Origin: Wolinella sp052170135
GTDB lineage: Bacteria; Campylobacterota; Campylobacteria; Campylobacterales; Helicobacteraceae
Length of the DNA stretch: 64,000 nucleotides
Direction of reading: 5' to 3'
NCBI GenBank assembly: GCA_052170135.1
Contig: JBQNBC010000006.1
Location: forward strand, 1-64,000
The position numbers were made by a program, and so were the translations under genes. This document shows positions 8,827-18,332 of the stretch, piece by piece; position 1 is the first letter of the stretch; every line of letters begins with the position of its first letter. The notes below the pieces were generated by a model. The model did not search any database. It worked only from the letters and a program-made list of their open reading frames with translations, and was not told where the DNA came from.

Positions 8827-9710
8827 CACAAATCCTGGCTTTTTAGTGCGTATTGATACATGATTGAGAGCGTCTCTTGAAGTGATACTTGTTTGCTGAG
8901 ATTTGGCACTAGATTGTATAGCTTGTTCGAATCGCCACATAGATTCTCTATCTCATTCTTTCTTACAAGAGAATCATCAATTACAATATCTATTTTATGA
9001 CCTGAAATCTCTTCTAGTATATTGAGTATCTCACAGATAGATATAGATTCACCCCTGCATAGATTTACTATCTCGCCTGAGGTATCTATTTCAAGTAGCT
9101 TTGTATATGCTTCACATATCCAACCCACATCGGAAAAATCACGAGATACGCTTATATTGCCAAGTGTAATTGATTTGCTTTTTTGTGCAAAATGGCTAAT
9201 AAGTTTTGGTATTAAAAAGTGATTTGCTTGCTTGATTCCCGTATAGTTAAATGGTCTAGTGATTATTATTGGCAGGCTATCATTGAAACGCAAGCTTATT
9301 TGCTCTGCGCAATACTTGCTTAGCGCGTAGTGGCTTTCTGGTTTTGGCGTACATGTTTCGCTTAGGCGCTCAATATTTTGATTACCATACACGTTAGATG
9401 TACTAGCAATGATGACTTTTTTGAGATTTTTTTGAGTCTCTGCAAGTGCTTCTAGTAGATTTTGTGTTCCAAAAAGGTTTACTTTATATACTTCTGTATC
9501 CATTCCAGATGGCACAAAACTAATAGCCGCAAGATGAATAACGTATGTAAAATCTATCTCTTTGAGCTCATCGATAATATTAGCTTTTTGTGTAATGTCT
9601 GATTTTAGAGGGTAAATCAAATAGCCATTGGATTCTAGCATGGGCTTTAGATGATAGCCACTAAATCCATTGGCACCGGTTAGCAAGATTCTCTTAGAAT
9701 GAGCTTCCAA
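8823..9710 (-). CDS. rmd: GDP-4-dehydro-6-deoxy-D-mannose reductase (GDP-D-rhamnose synthesis)
   Basis: A 295-residue short-chain/extended epimerase-dehydratase. It should reduce GDP-4-keto-6-deoxymannose, made by the adjacent Gmd, to GDP-D-rhamnose. Visible features: GANGFSG (GxxGxxG, residues 12-18) for NAD(P)H, STSNVYG at 103-109, catalytic YALSK at 128-132, and RPFNYTG plus ISVSRDF, both characteristic of Rmd. GDP-fucose synthase (Fcl) and 6-deoxytalose synthase are alternatives, but the PFN-TG and VSRDF segments favour Rmd. The start overlaps the end of gmd by 17 bases and the stop overlaps the next gene, so expression is coupled. Confidence 0.82.
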   Translation of the reverse strand: MEAHSKRILLTGANGFSGYHLKPMLESNGYLIYPLKSDITQKANIIDELKEIDFTYVIHLAAISFVPSGMDTEVYKVNLFGTQNLLEALAETQKNLKKVIIASTSNVYGNQNIERLSETCTPKPESHYALSKYCAEQISLRFNDSLPIIITRPFNYTGIKQANHFLIPKLISHFAQKSKSITLGNISVSRDFSDVGWICEAYTKLLEIDTSGEIVNLCRGESISICEILNILEEISGHKIDIVIDDSLVRKNEIENLCGDSNKLYNLVPNLSKQVSLQETLSIMYQYALKSQDLC

Positions 9711-10734
9711 CTCTATTTCTCTCCATGTCTGCCTTGACCATCATATCGCATAGCTCAGATAGGGTTGTCTTTGGTGTCCAGCCTAAAGTTGCCTTGGCGT
9801 GTGCAGGATTTCCTATTAGTAAATCAACCTCGGCGGGACGATAAAATTTTGGATTTATCTTTACTAGCACCTTTTTACTATCACTATCAATACCCTCTTC
9901 ATTCTCTGCTAGGCCTCGCCACTCCAGCTTAATTCCAACGCTTTTAAATGCGAGCTCTACAAACGAACGTACAGTGTGAGTTTTATTTGTAGCAAGAACA
10001 AAAGTATCAGGAGTATCAGCTTGTAGCATGCGCCACATGCCATCTACATACTCTTTTGCATAGCCCCAATCTCGTTTGGCGTCTAGATTTCCAAGCTCTA
10101 GTACATCTAGCTTGCCAAGAGTGATTTTTGCAATGCTATCAGTAATCTTGCGTGTTACAAATTCACGCCCCCTTAGTGGCGATTCGTGATTAAATAGGAT
10201 TCCACTACTACCAAAAATATTATAACTCTCACGATAATTTATTGTAATCCAATGCGCATATAGCTTTGCCACGCCATATGGGCTACGAGGGTAAAAAGGC
10301 GTACTCTCATCCTGTGGAATTGCCTGTACCTTGCCAAACATCTCTGATGTAGATGCCTGATAAAAGCGTATTTTGTTATCGACCATTCGTATAGCTTCTA
10401 GTAGATGCAAAGCCCCTAGCGCAGTTATATTTGCTGTTGTAAGCGGTTGTTCAAACGATACCCCGACAAAGCTCTGTGCTGCTAGGTTATACACTTCTTG
10501 CGGACGAATACTATTTATTAGCCTAAGGCTGCTACTAGCATCGGTTAAATCGTATTCGACCAGCTTTAGATTCTTGTGATTTGTGATTCCTAGCTCATCG
10601 GTACGCCAAAAATTTACCGATGATGAGCGACGGTATGTTCCATAGACTTCATAGCCTTTTTCTAATAAAAGCTCTGCTAAATACGCTCCATCTTGTCCCG
10701 TGATTCCCGTGATAATTGCCTTTTTTAGTTCCAT
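9694..10734 (-). CDS. gmd: GDP-mannose 4,6-dehydratase
   Basis: Converts GDP-D-mannose to GDP-4-dehydro-6-deoxy-D-mannose, the branch point to D-rhamnose or L-fucose. The 346-residue protein has the nucleotide-binding GITGQDG (residues 10-16), RRSSSVNFWR, the catalytic Thr/Glu segment STSEMFG (128-134), SPYGVAK with Tyr and Lys (152-157), and RDWGYAKEYV, all diagnostic for Gmd. It overlaps rmd by 17 bases. No fcl/wcaG candidate is present in the window, so the product is most likely channelled to D-rhamnose by Rmd. Confidence 0.93.
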   Translation of the reverse strand: MELKKAIITGITGQDGAYLAELLLEKGYEVYGTYRRSSSVNFWRTDELGITNHKNLKLVEYDLTDASSSLRLINSIRPQEVYNLAAQSFVGVSFEQPLTTANITALGALHLLEAIRMVDNKIRFYQASTSEMFGKVQAIPQDESTPFYPRSPYGVAKLYAHWITINYRESYNIFGSSGILFNHESPLRGREFVTRKITDSIAKITLGKLDVLELGNLDAKRDWGYAKEYVDGMWRMLQADTPDTFVLATNKTHTVRSFVELAFKSVGIKLEWRGLAENEEGIDSDSKKVLVKINPKFYRPAEVDLLIGNPAHAKATLGWTPKTTLSELCDMMVKADMERNRVGSSF

Positions 10735-10777
10735 TTGCCCACCTAAGCTTTAAATCATAATCCGTTATTATAGTCCG

Positions 10778-11926
10778 TTATGCTTTAGTTAGCTTCTTAC
10801 AGGAATCTATAAGCTTTGCGCTAGCTATATCCCAGCTGTATATGTGAGATGTGTCAATGTTTAATGGTGGATTTGTAAGTATCTTTTCTAATCCATCTCT
10901 TATAGAATCTACATTTGTTGGATCTACATACACCGCGCTCTTTCCGCCTGCTTCTACCATTGAGCTACAATTTGACGTGAGCACGGGCGTGCCACATGCC
11001 AAAGCCTCTGCTATTGGCATTCCATACCCTTCATAGAATGAAACATATGCAAATGCGCTCGCGCCTGCATAGATATAAGGTAGCTCATATTGCGGGAGGT
11101 ATCCCAAGATTCTCACTTCATTATTGATTTTTAGCTTGGAGATAATCTCATCTATATCGCTATTTAGCCAGCCACTTGAGCCGACAAGCACTAGTGGGAA
11201 TCTAGTTCTAAGCTCATCGCTAAGCATGCTAAATGCTTTTATTAAGCCAACAAGATTCTTGCGTGGCTCTAGTGTGGCGACACTTAGTATGTACTCATTT
11301 GGCAGGTTGTATTTTTTTGTTATTTTGCTTATCGATTCTTCTGTTTTCTTGCTAAAGCTCTCATCTACACCCGGATAAATCACCGTTATTTTATCTTCAT
11401 TGACGCCTAATAGCCCCATAATCTCACGCTTAGAAAAGTCCGAAATAGTAACTATTTTACTACTTTTTTTGACCGTATTCGATAGATGATTGTTTAGCAT
11501 TTTTACACGAAACTCAGGATGAAAATGCGGAAATCTAATATGCGATAGGTCGTGGATTGTCGTGATAGTCTCTCCGGGAAATGGCAGTGGGATATAGTTA
11601 TTATCCCAATATATGTAATCCTTGTGTTGAATAAGTTTTTTATAGTGCTTTATACACATAGCTATATGGTGCAGTTTCCTAATTGCATACGGTATTTTGA
11701 ATTTTACTTTTTTCTTTGATTCGCATTGAGTGTGGTTTTCTTGGGATTTTAGTAGCTCTAATATTTCACTCTTTTGTAGCCATCTAAAACCATGAAATGC
11801 CTGTATATCTACAACATCACTGTGCTGTATTAGGCGTTTTGTCATCTCGTATGTGTATCTACCTATGCCTGTTAATGGAGATTTTACGTTGCTTAAGTTG
11901 ATTATTAATCGAAGTTTACTTTTCAT
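10778..11926 (-). CDS. GT4-type glycosyltransferase
   Basis: A 382-residue GT-B glycosyltransferase of family 4. NVKSPLTGIGRYTYEM is the N-terminal sugar-nucleotide loop, SVATLEPRKNLVGLIKAF is the junction to the C-terminal domain, and YEGYGMPIAEALACGTPV carries the EX7E motif used by mannosyl- and rhamnosyltransferases. It is the first gene of the leftward group GT-gmd-rmd-GT, 43 bases upstream of gmd. It may add D-rhamnose or D-mannose to the O-chain (WbpY-like role), which cannot be settled from sequence. ATG 11926 is the only start that keeps the N-terminal strand. Confidence 0.82.
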   Translation of the reverse strand: MKSKLRLIINLSNVKSPLTGIGRYTYEMTKRLIQHSDVVDIQAFHGFRWLQKSEILELLKSQENHTQCESKKKVKFKIPYAIRKLHHIAMCIKHYKKLIQHKDYIYWDNNYIPLPFPGETITTIHDLSHIRFPHFHPEFRVKMLNNHLSNTVKKSSKIVTISDFSKREIMGLLGVNEDKITVIYPGVDESFSKKTEESISKITKKYNLPNEYILSVATLEPRKNLVGLIKAFSMLSDELRTRFPLVLVGSSGWLNSDIDEIISKLKINNEVRILGYLPQYELPYIYAGASAFAYVSFYEGYGMPIAEALACGTPVLTSNCSSMVEAGGKSAVYVDPTNVDSIRDGLEKILTNPPLNIDTSHIYSWDIASAKLIDSCKKLTKA

Positions 11927-11989
11927 GTTATCATTTTACCAAAAAGCATATATGGTATTTTATTATAGTTTGTTCTGAGGGGGTGCGTA

Positions 11990-13381
11990 GTGACTACAGT
12001 GATTCTTTGCGGTGGTTCTGGGAGCAGGCTTTGGCCAATTAGTCGTAATCTAATGCCAAAGCAGTTTATAGAGCTATTCGATGGAGAATCGCTATTTCAA
12101 AAAACACTCCTTAGGAACAAAGCACATTCTGATAAGTTTGTTATTGTTACAAGTATCGATCAACAGTTTTTGGCTCAGACGCAGGTAAACAACACTGGTA
12201 TTGACGGAGTGTCATATCTACTAGAAGGTAGCGCGAGAAATACTGCACCAGCTATATCGTTAGCCTCACTTATGCTTGATCCTGATGAGGTTATGCTAGT
12301 CGTGCCAAGCGACCATTTGATTAAGGACTTAAGTCGCTATTACATAGCAATAGAGCATGCGAAGAATCTAGCCCTAAAGGGGCATATTGTTACATTTGGC
12401 ATTAAGCCTAGCTATCCAGAAAGTGGGTATGGATATATCGAAGGCGACATCTCTATTCAGTATGAAAACTGGCTTAAGGTAAAGTCGTTTAAAGAAAAGC
12501 CAGATATTGTTACCGCAAAGCAATATGTAGAATCTGGAGTCTATTTTTGGAATAGTGGCATGTTTTGTTTTAAAGCTTGTGTGCTACTAGATGAGTTATC
12601 GCGACATGCAAATTATATTAAAGAATCGTGCGAGAAAATCTATAAAGAGGCTAACAAAACTGACAGCGTTATAAATATCAGAGCCGAGCTTATGGATAAG
12701 ATTCCTAGCGAGAGTATTGACTATGCACTTATGGAGCATAGTAAAAATGTTTATGTTGTTCCCTGTGATATGGGGTGGAGTGATTTAGGGAGCTTTGAGA
12801 GTTTAAGCGATGAGCTACCAAAAGATGAGTGCGGTAATACAAAAAACGATGCAATAAAACTAGATTGTTACGATAATTTGATTATCCAATCTGAGCGCAA
12901 ACTTGCGCTTATAGATGTATCAAATCTAATGGTAATAGATACGCCAGATGCATTATTGATTGCACAAAAGGGAAGTGGTCAGAGGGTAAAAGAGGTAGTA
13001 AATGAGCTAAAGCGAACAAACAGCGAGTTACACAATACACATCTAACAGTCTATCGTCCATGGGGATTATATACTACACTTGAGGAAGGCGATAAGTATA
13101 AGATCAAAAGGATTGTAGTAGATAGTGGCGCGCGACTCTCTTTGCAAAAGCATATACACAGAAGTGAACATTGGGTTATTGTCAGTGGTGTTGGCATGGT
13201 GCAAATCGGAGATAAAGAGGAGCTCTTAAAGGCAAACGAATCGACATATATACCAGCCGGCGAGATACACAGGCTAAGCAATCCCGGAAAGTTGCCTTTG
13301 ATTTTAATTGAAACACAAGTTGGAGACTATTTAGGCGAGGACGACATTATAAGAATCGAAGATGATTACGCTAGAGATTAA
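11990..13381 (+). CDS. manC: Mannose-1-phosphate guanylyltransferase / mannose-6-phosphate isomerase
   Basis: A bifunctional type II enzyme of 463 residues that makes GDP-mannose. The N-terminal nucleotidyltransferase has CGGSGSRLWPISR (residues 7-19), VVPSDHLI and FKEKPD, and the FWNSGMF segment. The C-terminal cupin (about 350-463) has SLQKHIHRSEHW and the metal-binding region of the isomerase. Start is GTG 11990, with GAGGGGG just upstream. It is transcribed against the two flanking glycosyltransferase groups and supplies GDP-mannose to Gmd. It corresponds to WbpW/AlgA in Pseudomonas aeruginosa. Confidence 0.92.
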   Translation: MTTVILCGGSGSRLWPISRNLMPKQFIELFDGESLFQKTLLRNKAHSDKFVIVTSIDQQFLAQTQVNNTGIDGVSYLLEGSARNTAPAISLASLMLDPDEVMLVVPSDHLIKDLSRYYIAIEHAKNLALKGHIVTFGIKPSYPESGYGYIEGDISIQYENWLKVKSFKEKPDIVTAKQYVESGVYFWNSGMFCFKACVLLDELSRHANYIKESCEKIYKEANKTDSVINIRAELMDKIPSESIDYALMEHSKNVYVVPCDMGWSDLGSFESLSDELPKDECGNTKNDAIKLDCYDNLIIQSERKLALIDVSNLMVIDTPDALLIAQKGSGQRVKEVVNELKRTNSELHNTHLTVYRPWGLYTTLEEGDKYKIKRIVVDSGARLSLQKHIHRSEHWVIVSGVGMVQIGDKEELLKANESTYIPAGEIHRLSNPGKLPLILIETQVGDYLGEDDIIRIEDDYARD

Positions 13382-13403
13382 AGATTATATCTAGCATATA
13401 GAC

Positions 13404-14591
13404 TTAGTCTAGTAGTGCTTTAAGCCCACTTAGAGTGTTATCCCAGTACACGGTTTCTCGTATTTTCATCTCACTATCTGATATCTTTGCTAAATTATCT
13501 TGTGTCAAAAATCTATAGACGCTATCTACAAACTCTTCGCAAGAATCTGTTGCTTTAAAGTTTGATAGCCCATTGACATCAAAGCCCCTGCATGCGGTGA
13601 TTGTAGCTACTACCGGGCGACATGACGCTATCGCCTCTGCTGTTTTTAGATTTGAGCCGCCACCTATTGTTATGGGAAGCAGTATGACAGAGGCGCCAGC
13701 TATTAAAGTTGCTAGCAACTCTTCAGATACAAACCCGAGCTTAACAATTCTATCCATGTTTACATATCGGTATAAATCCGCATCATCTGGAATATACTCC
13801 TCTAGTATCTTTGATACCCCTCCCGCGACCAATATTACATATTCAGGTGGTAAAAATGCTAGCGATTTGCCAAGCATTTCCCAAAAACCTATAGCATTTG
13901 GTGGGTATGCCGATCCCACAAATAGTGCATATCGTCTGCCAAGTAGCACATCATCTACTTGAGTTAGCGATTCTTTGCTTATTGTGCGCCTTGATACGCC
14001 ATTGTTACAGATTATAGTTTGCCTAGCACCCATATTCATAAATTCATCAGCGTCTATTTGTGTGCAACAGATAGTAGTATCAGCTACCTTGCATATCTCT
14101 GCCTCAAGCTCTCTTATACTATCAATCACACCCTTACGAGAATCCACGCTAACGCCGTGATTATCTAGTAGCGATTCTTTTATCTTGCATTCTATATTTT
14201 GTGATGAGTAGATGATTTTGATATTGTCGAGCAGCCCATATTCTCTCATCTTTTTTATCGCCGGATATAGCCATGGTTGTTCTAAAAATATAGCATCAGG
14301 CTTAAACTCTAAAATACTTTTTTTGATAAATTCAAAATATTTACCATGAGTTGAGATGATAGATGTCGCATAATCACTACATAAAGGAATCTCTATAAGG
14401 CTACCCAGCTCATGATTGCTCACTAATATATCATCGCTAGTGTAGTCGCTATGAGATGTTTCGCTGATTGATATGCTTTTAACTATTACGTTATTTTTCT
14501 CGAGGCATTTTCTTATTTGTGATACCCTTATTTGTCCTCCATGGAGTGGGTTTTTTATAGGGTATGTAGATAGCTGTATGATTCTTTTCAT
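13404..14591 (-). CDS. Glycosyltransferase, GT4-like
   Basis: A 395-residue GT-B glycosyltransferase. TYPIKNPLHGGQIRVSQI forms the donor-binding N-terminal loop, LFVGSAYPPNAIGFWEM opens the second domain, and ILLPITIGGGSNLKTAEAIA replaces the usual EGFG-E motif with a GGSNLK-E version seen in a GT4 subgroup. Its start overlaps the stop of the upstream transferase by four bases (ATGA). It is the last gene of wzm-wzt-GT-GT and converges on manC. The sugar and acceptor are unknown. Confidence 0.75.
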   Translation of the reverse strand: MKRIIQLSTYPIKNPLHGGQIRVSQIRKCLEKNNVIVKSISISETSHSDYTSDDILVSNHELGSLIEIPLCSDYATSIISTHGKYFEFIKKSILEFKPDAIFLEQPWLYPAIKKMREYGLLDNIKIIYSSQNIECKIKESLLDNHGVSVDSRKGVIDSIRELEAEICKVADTTICCTQIDADEFMNMGARQTIICNNGVSRRTISKESLTQVDDVLLGRRYALFVGSAYPPNAIGFWEMLGKSLAFLPPEYVILVAGGVSKILEEYIPDDADLYRYVNMDRIVKLGFVSEELLATLIAGASVILLPITIGGGSNLKTAEAIASCRPVVATITACRGFDVNGLSNFKATDSCEEFVDSVYRFLTQDNLAKISDSEMKIRETVYWDNTLSGLKALLD

Positions 14592-15994
14592 ATTTCACCT
14601 TTTGCAAATTTAGCAAAGTCAATGCTAAATTCTTCCCACGTGCGCGATTTAAATCTCTCTTTGATTATTTGTCTATACGATTCTAGCAGGTCGTTATCTG
14701 ATGATAGTCTCTTTATAGCATCGCACCAACCATCCACATCATCATAGCGGACACGTGGCATTAGCCCTTGTGTCGCCTCGATAAGCGCATCGCAATCAGA
14801 TGTGATACATGGCTTTTCATAGAGCATAGATTCTGTCGCGCCTAATCCCCAGCCTTCAATAATTGATGGGAAAACGGTAAATCTTGCGTTGTTGTAAATA
14901 GATATAAGTTCATTATCATCTACATCATGGCGCAAATGAACAATCTTTTGTAGATTCTCATCATTTTTATAAAGCTCCATAAACTCACTAATCCCCCATC
15001 CTAGCATTCCAACTAGTACCAAATCTGGCAAATCAATAAAACTTTCTCTTTGTAGCTTTTGCCAAACTCGCAGTAGAAGAATGTGATTTTTTCTAGCCTC
15101 TATTGTGCTGACGTAGAGCACATACTCTTTCGTATCTCCTTGCTTCTTAGTGTTGTTATGTTGTGGATTCCTCTTTATATCATTGCCTAAATAGATTGTT
15201 TTTAATTCTGGAATCCTATGAATATGATGAGCTTCGCATATATCAGATAGTTGCTTTTTTGAGAAATTTGAAATACAAAATATCTTGTCTGATAGATGAA
15301 TTAGATAATACAAATGAGAAAAGAATCTCTGAGAAAAGCTATATGAGAGCACCAATTCTGGATTGCTTATTGGTATGGCATCATAAAATGACCCTATAAA
15401 CTCAAAGCCAATCCTCTTTTTAAGCCAGTATAGCAACCCATAGTTAGAGTAGTCCCAGTCAAGCCCCATCGACACCACTACAGCATTTTGTTTCAAAAAG
15501 CTAGGAATTTTTAGATAGTGCGCCCTATATATCTCCGCCCTAAACATACTTCTCTCGATAGCCTTTTGCACGACTGTATCGGGTTTTGTATTAAATAGCC
15601 TTGTATAAACAATCCTCAATAAGCTCTTTAATTTTGGTGGGCATACTTTTTTTATTATCTTGATAAGTAGGATTATTAGCCCATCTTCTTTGAGTATATC
15701 AAGAGCCTTTTTGATATTTGATGAGAATCTATTTTGTGGCTCTGTATATTTAATTTTATGTGCGCCACCATGTTCTTTTATGTTGAGTAGCTGTTCTATT
15801 TTTTGCTCGATGATACTCTTTTCTACCGCGATAAGCTCGTCTTTATTATCGTTAAATCTGAAATAAACACTATCTCTATCATTAAGACACAGATATTTGA
15901 CAAACTCCAATTGTGTGCGAATTATGCCAACAGGTGCTCTATTCCATTCTAGAATCGATGTGACATCTACTGCAAAGTATTTTAGATTCTGCAT
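14588..15994 (-). CDS. Glycosyltransferase family 4, long N-terminal domain
   Basis: A 468-residue glycosyltransferase. AVDVTSILEWNRAPVGIIRTQ is the N-terminal loop (a VGI-RTQ variant of the TGI-R motif), VSTIEARKNHILLLRVW begins the C-terminal domain, and IEGWGLGATESMLYEKP carries the EX7E motif. A Lys-rich insertion at about residues 95-150 makes it longer than its neighbours. It follows wzt by 29 bases and overlaps the next transferase as ATGA. Size and position resemble P. aeruginosa WbpX in the D-rhamnan cluster, an inference only. Confidence 0.78.
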   Translation of the reverse strand: MQNLKYFAVDVTSILEWNRAPVGIIRTQLEFVKYLCLNDRDSVYFRFNDNKDELIAVEKSIIEQKIEQLLNIKEHGGAHKIKYTEPQNRFSSNIKKALDILKEDGLIILLIKIIKKVCPPKLKSLLRIVYTRLFNTKPDTVVQKAIERSMFRAEIYRAHYLKIPSFLKQNAVVVSMGLDWDYSNYGLLYWLKKRIGFEFIGSFYDAIPISNPELVLSYSFSQRFFSHLYYLIHLSDKIFCISNFSKKQLSDICEAHHIHRIPELKTIYLGNDIKRNPQHNNTKKQGDTKEYVLYVSTIEARKNHILLLRVWQKLQRESFIDLPDLVLVGMLGWGISEFMELYKNDENLQKIVHLRHDVDDNELISIYNNARFTVFPSIIEGWGLGATESMLYEKPCITSDCDALIEATQGLMPRVRYDDVDGWCDAIKRLSSDNDLLESYRQIIKERFKSRTWEEFSIDFAKFAKGEI

Positions 15995-16023
15995 AATATC
16001 CCTTGATATAGCTTCAGATAAAG

Positions 16024-17274
16024 CTATTGTATAGATCTGTTGTTTTGTCTAATGTGGTTAATCTCTACTTTTGGTTCGACCCAGCATAGCCCTAAAAATG
16101 GTATTTTGCTTAGATTTACTACGCTAAAAATAAGTGCTTGATCGCGCCACTCAAAATTTTTATCCAAATGCGTATCGTGTGTATGTAAAGCAATCGAAAT
16201 AGAGTGCGACCCACCGCCCATATTCGCATCAAATATAAAAGAATACACGACACTATCCCCAGCTTCCGCCCTCTCTAGCACCTGTTTGCAATAGTGCGTA
16301 TTTGTCCCGTATATTGATTGTCCTAGCCTATCTTTTATCATATATCCAACAACAAGACCTTCTATTGCAGTGTGTATATCTACTGATACCCTTAGCTCTA
16401 CCCTATCGCCAACATCTACTACTTCGACACTCTCTCCTGCTTTATATAGGCCCACATCCCGTATGGTAGCCTCGCCAGTCCCTGATATTGTAGCCACCTT
16501 ACCACTTGCGCCTCGGAGTTGTCTTATAGTGCTCCCCTCTTTTTCGGAGATTAGGGCATTATAGTAGTCTGTCACCTCCTCTGGATCTCCATCTTTTACC
16601 ATACGCCCCTTGTCTAGTAGTATAGCTCTATCGCAAAGCGCAAGTATGCTTCCTTTGTCGTGTGATACAAAGATTAAGCTAGTCCCAGCCTCTTTGAACT
16701 CCTTGATTCTTGCGAAGCTCTTATGTTGGAAATAGGCATCGCCAACCGACAATGCCTCATCTACGATGAGAATCTCCGGGCGAAAGGCGGTAGCCACAGC
16801 AAACGCCACTCGCACGTGCATTCCACTGCTATAGAGCCTCACTGGCTTGTCAAAATACTCGCCTATCTCAGCAAATGATTCAATCTCATCTATAACAGAT
16901 TCTATCTGCTCGTGTGTATATCCCATCAATCCAGCTGAGTGATAAGCATTTTGCCTTCCTGTCAGCTCATGGTGGAAGCCCATTCCAAGCTCCAAAATCG
17001 CGGCAATCTTTCCTCGTGTAGCTATGCTACCTGTAGTTGGTTTTAGCGTGCCTGTTATGATTTTTAATAAAGTGCTCTTCCCAGCACCATTTTGTCCAAT
17101 GATACCAAGCGATTCCCCGGGATTTACGCTAAAGCTAATATCGTGTAGCGTCCAAGTCTCACTGAAAGGAATCTTGCGCTTTATGCCAAACCAATACAGC
17201 ACCCGCCACAGCTCATTTCCATAGTTTCGGTATGCTTTTCCGATATTTTTTACATCTAGGACAGGTGTACTCAT
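16024..17274 (-). CDS. wzt: Polysaccharide ABC exporter ATPase Wzt with C-terminal domain
   Basis: ATPase of the two-component exporter that moves finished O-polysaccharide on undecaprenyl diphosphate across the inner membrane. Walker A is GQNGAGKST (60-68), the signature is YSSGM (148-152) and Walker B ILIVDE (168-173), with the H-loop in VSHDKGS. Residues from about 245 to 416 form an extra beta-rich domain like the carbohydrate-binding Wzt C-terminal domain, which in E. coli O8/O9a recognises the modified non-reducing end of the chain. It overlaps wzm by four bases (ATGA). Subtype follows length: Wzt without this domain is about 250 residues. Confidence 0.92.
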   Translation of the reverse strand: MSTPVLDVKNIGKAYRNYGNELWRVLYWFGIKRKIPFSETWTLHDISFSVNPGESLGIIGQNGAGKSTLLKIITGTLKPTTGSIATRGKIAAILELGMGFHHELTGRQNAYHSAGLMGYTHEQIESVIDEIESFAEIGEYFDKPVRLYSSGMHVRVAFAVATAFRPEILIVDEALSVGDAYFQHKSFARIKEFKEAGTSLIFVSHDKGSILALCDRAILLDKGRMVKDGDPEEVTDYYNALISEKEGSTIRQLRGASGKVATISGTGEATIRDVGLYKAGESVEVVDVGDRVELRVSVDIHTAIEGLVVGYMIKDRLGQSIYGTNTHYCKQVLERAEAGDSVVYSFIFDANMGGGSHSISIALHTHDTHLDKNFEWRDQALIFSVVNLSKIPFLGLCWVEPKVEINHIRQNNRSIQ

Positions 17275-18062
17275 AGCGCATCCGCCATTTCGCCACTAGC
17301 CCTCATGTATATAAACGCAGCTAGCCCAATTGATAGTATCGCCAATACAGATGGGTAAGCCACTAGCCCAAAATCAATCCCACTACCATATACAAGTATA
17401 GAGTGGTAATTGACCACGATTCCCGTGAGTGGATTAATATATAGATAGTCTCGATAAGTCTCTGGTATGACGTCAATTATATACACTATGGGAGTTAGCC
17501 AAAACCAAAACTGTAACACAATAGAAACTATCTGCCCCGTGTCGCGCATAAACACATTTATGATTCCAAGCGTCAGCCCAATGCCAAGTGCTAGTGCGAC
17601 AGTTATAATCATAAGTAGCGGTAGCCACAATATCCCAATTGTCGGCATATGCCCAAGTATCCCAAAGACACCTATTATCACCACTAGCAGTATTACATTA
17701 TTGATTAGTGCGCTACCAGTTACGATTATCGGTAGGGCGATTTTTGGAAAGGACATCTTCTTTATTAGATTCCCATTATCTATAAAAGCATTCAAGCTAC
17801 GACTAAAAACTTCAGAAAATAGCGACCAAGTCAGCATCCCTGCCATGAGATATATCGCATATGCAAACTGATTATCTATATTTGGTAGCTTTGCTTTTAG
17901 CACCGCAGAGAGAATAAGCGCATATATTGTTACTTGTGCTAGCGGGTGCAAGATTATCCACATTGCGCCAAGACCACTCCTAGCAAACCGCGATACAAAC
18001 TCCATCTTTATAGAGCTAAGTATAAAGAATCGATATGACCAAATATGTTTAAAACGTCCCAT
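17271..18062 (-). CDS. wzm: Polysaccharide ABC exporter permease Wzm
   Basis: A 263-residue, six-helix ABC-2 type permease. RFARSGLGAMWIILHPLAQ near the N-terminus and FWFWLTPIVYIIDVIP plus INPLTGIVVNYHSIL toward the C-terminus are classic Wzm/KpsM segments. It pairs with Wzt, whose start codon overlaps its stop. It begins the leftward unit wzm-wzt-GT-GT and is divergent from the S-layer-like gene across a 270-base region. Confidence 0.92.
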   Translation of the reverse strand: MGRFKHIWSYRFFILSSIKMEFVSRFARSGLGAMWIILHPLAQVTIYALILSAVLKAKLPNIDNQFAYAIYLMAGMLTWSLFSEVFSRSLNAFIDNGNLIKKMSFPKIALPIIVTGSALINNVILLVVIIGVFGILGHMPTIGILWLPLLMIITVALALGIGLTLGIINVFMRDTGQIVSIVLQFWFWLTPIVYIIDVIPETYRDYLYINPLTGIVVNYHSILVYGSGIDFGLVAYPSVLAILSIGLAAFIYMRASGEMADAL

Positions 18063-18332
18063 GTTGCGATTATATCATCATTCATATTTACAAAATCATG
18101 CCTTTATCAAGCTCTAATTATCTGCATTTAATCAAAATATGATATATTCTCGACGGTATTTCTAGTAGATACTATCGATAGTGTGACATTTGGTATCGCT
18201 CTATTTGCTACTTTTTTAGCTTGCAGTCACTTTATGCGGCGCACTTTTTGGTGGTTGCATCTTTAAAATGTGGCTTGTATTACGAGATCGTATGTCTAAC
18301 GAAATAATTCAACTTCCTACGGAGGAATAAAC
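18063..18332 (+). promoter_or_regulatory. Divergent control region between wzm and the SAP-like gene
   Basis: Contains a good sigma70-type -10 box TATATT at 18143-18148 behind phased T-rich sequence, pointing toward the SAP-like gene and leaving a leader of about 180 bases. A perfect 12-base palindrome ACTATCGATAGT at 18171-18182 lies just inside the leader. The ribosome binding site CGGAGGA at 18319-18325 is near-consensus and fits a very highly expressed protein. The palindrome could be an operator or a recombination or mRNA-stability element; nothing decides among these. Confidence 0.45.

Noticed and set aside
8652..8846. Plus-strand frames inside the glycosyltransferase gene
   Set aside because: Fully contained in a well-supported minus-strand gene and lacking motifs.
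18063..18332. Possible invertible promoter like that of C. fetus sap
   Set aside because: Only one 12-base palindrome is seen; no paired inverted repeats flanking the promoter and no second subunit gene in the window.
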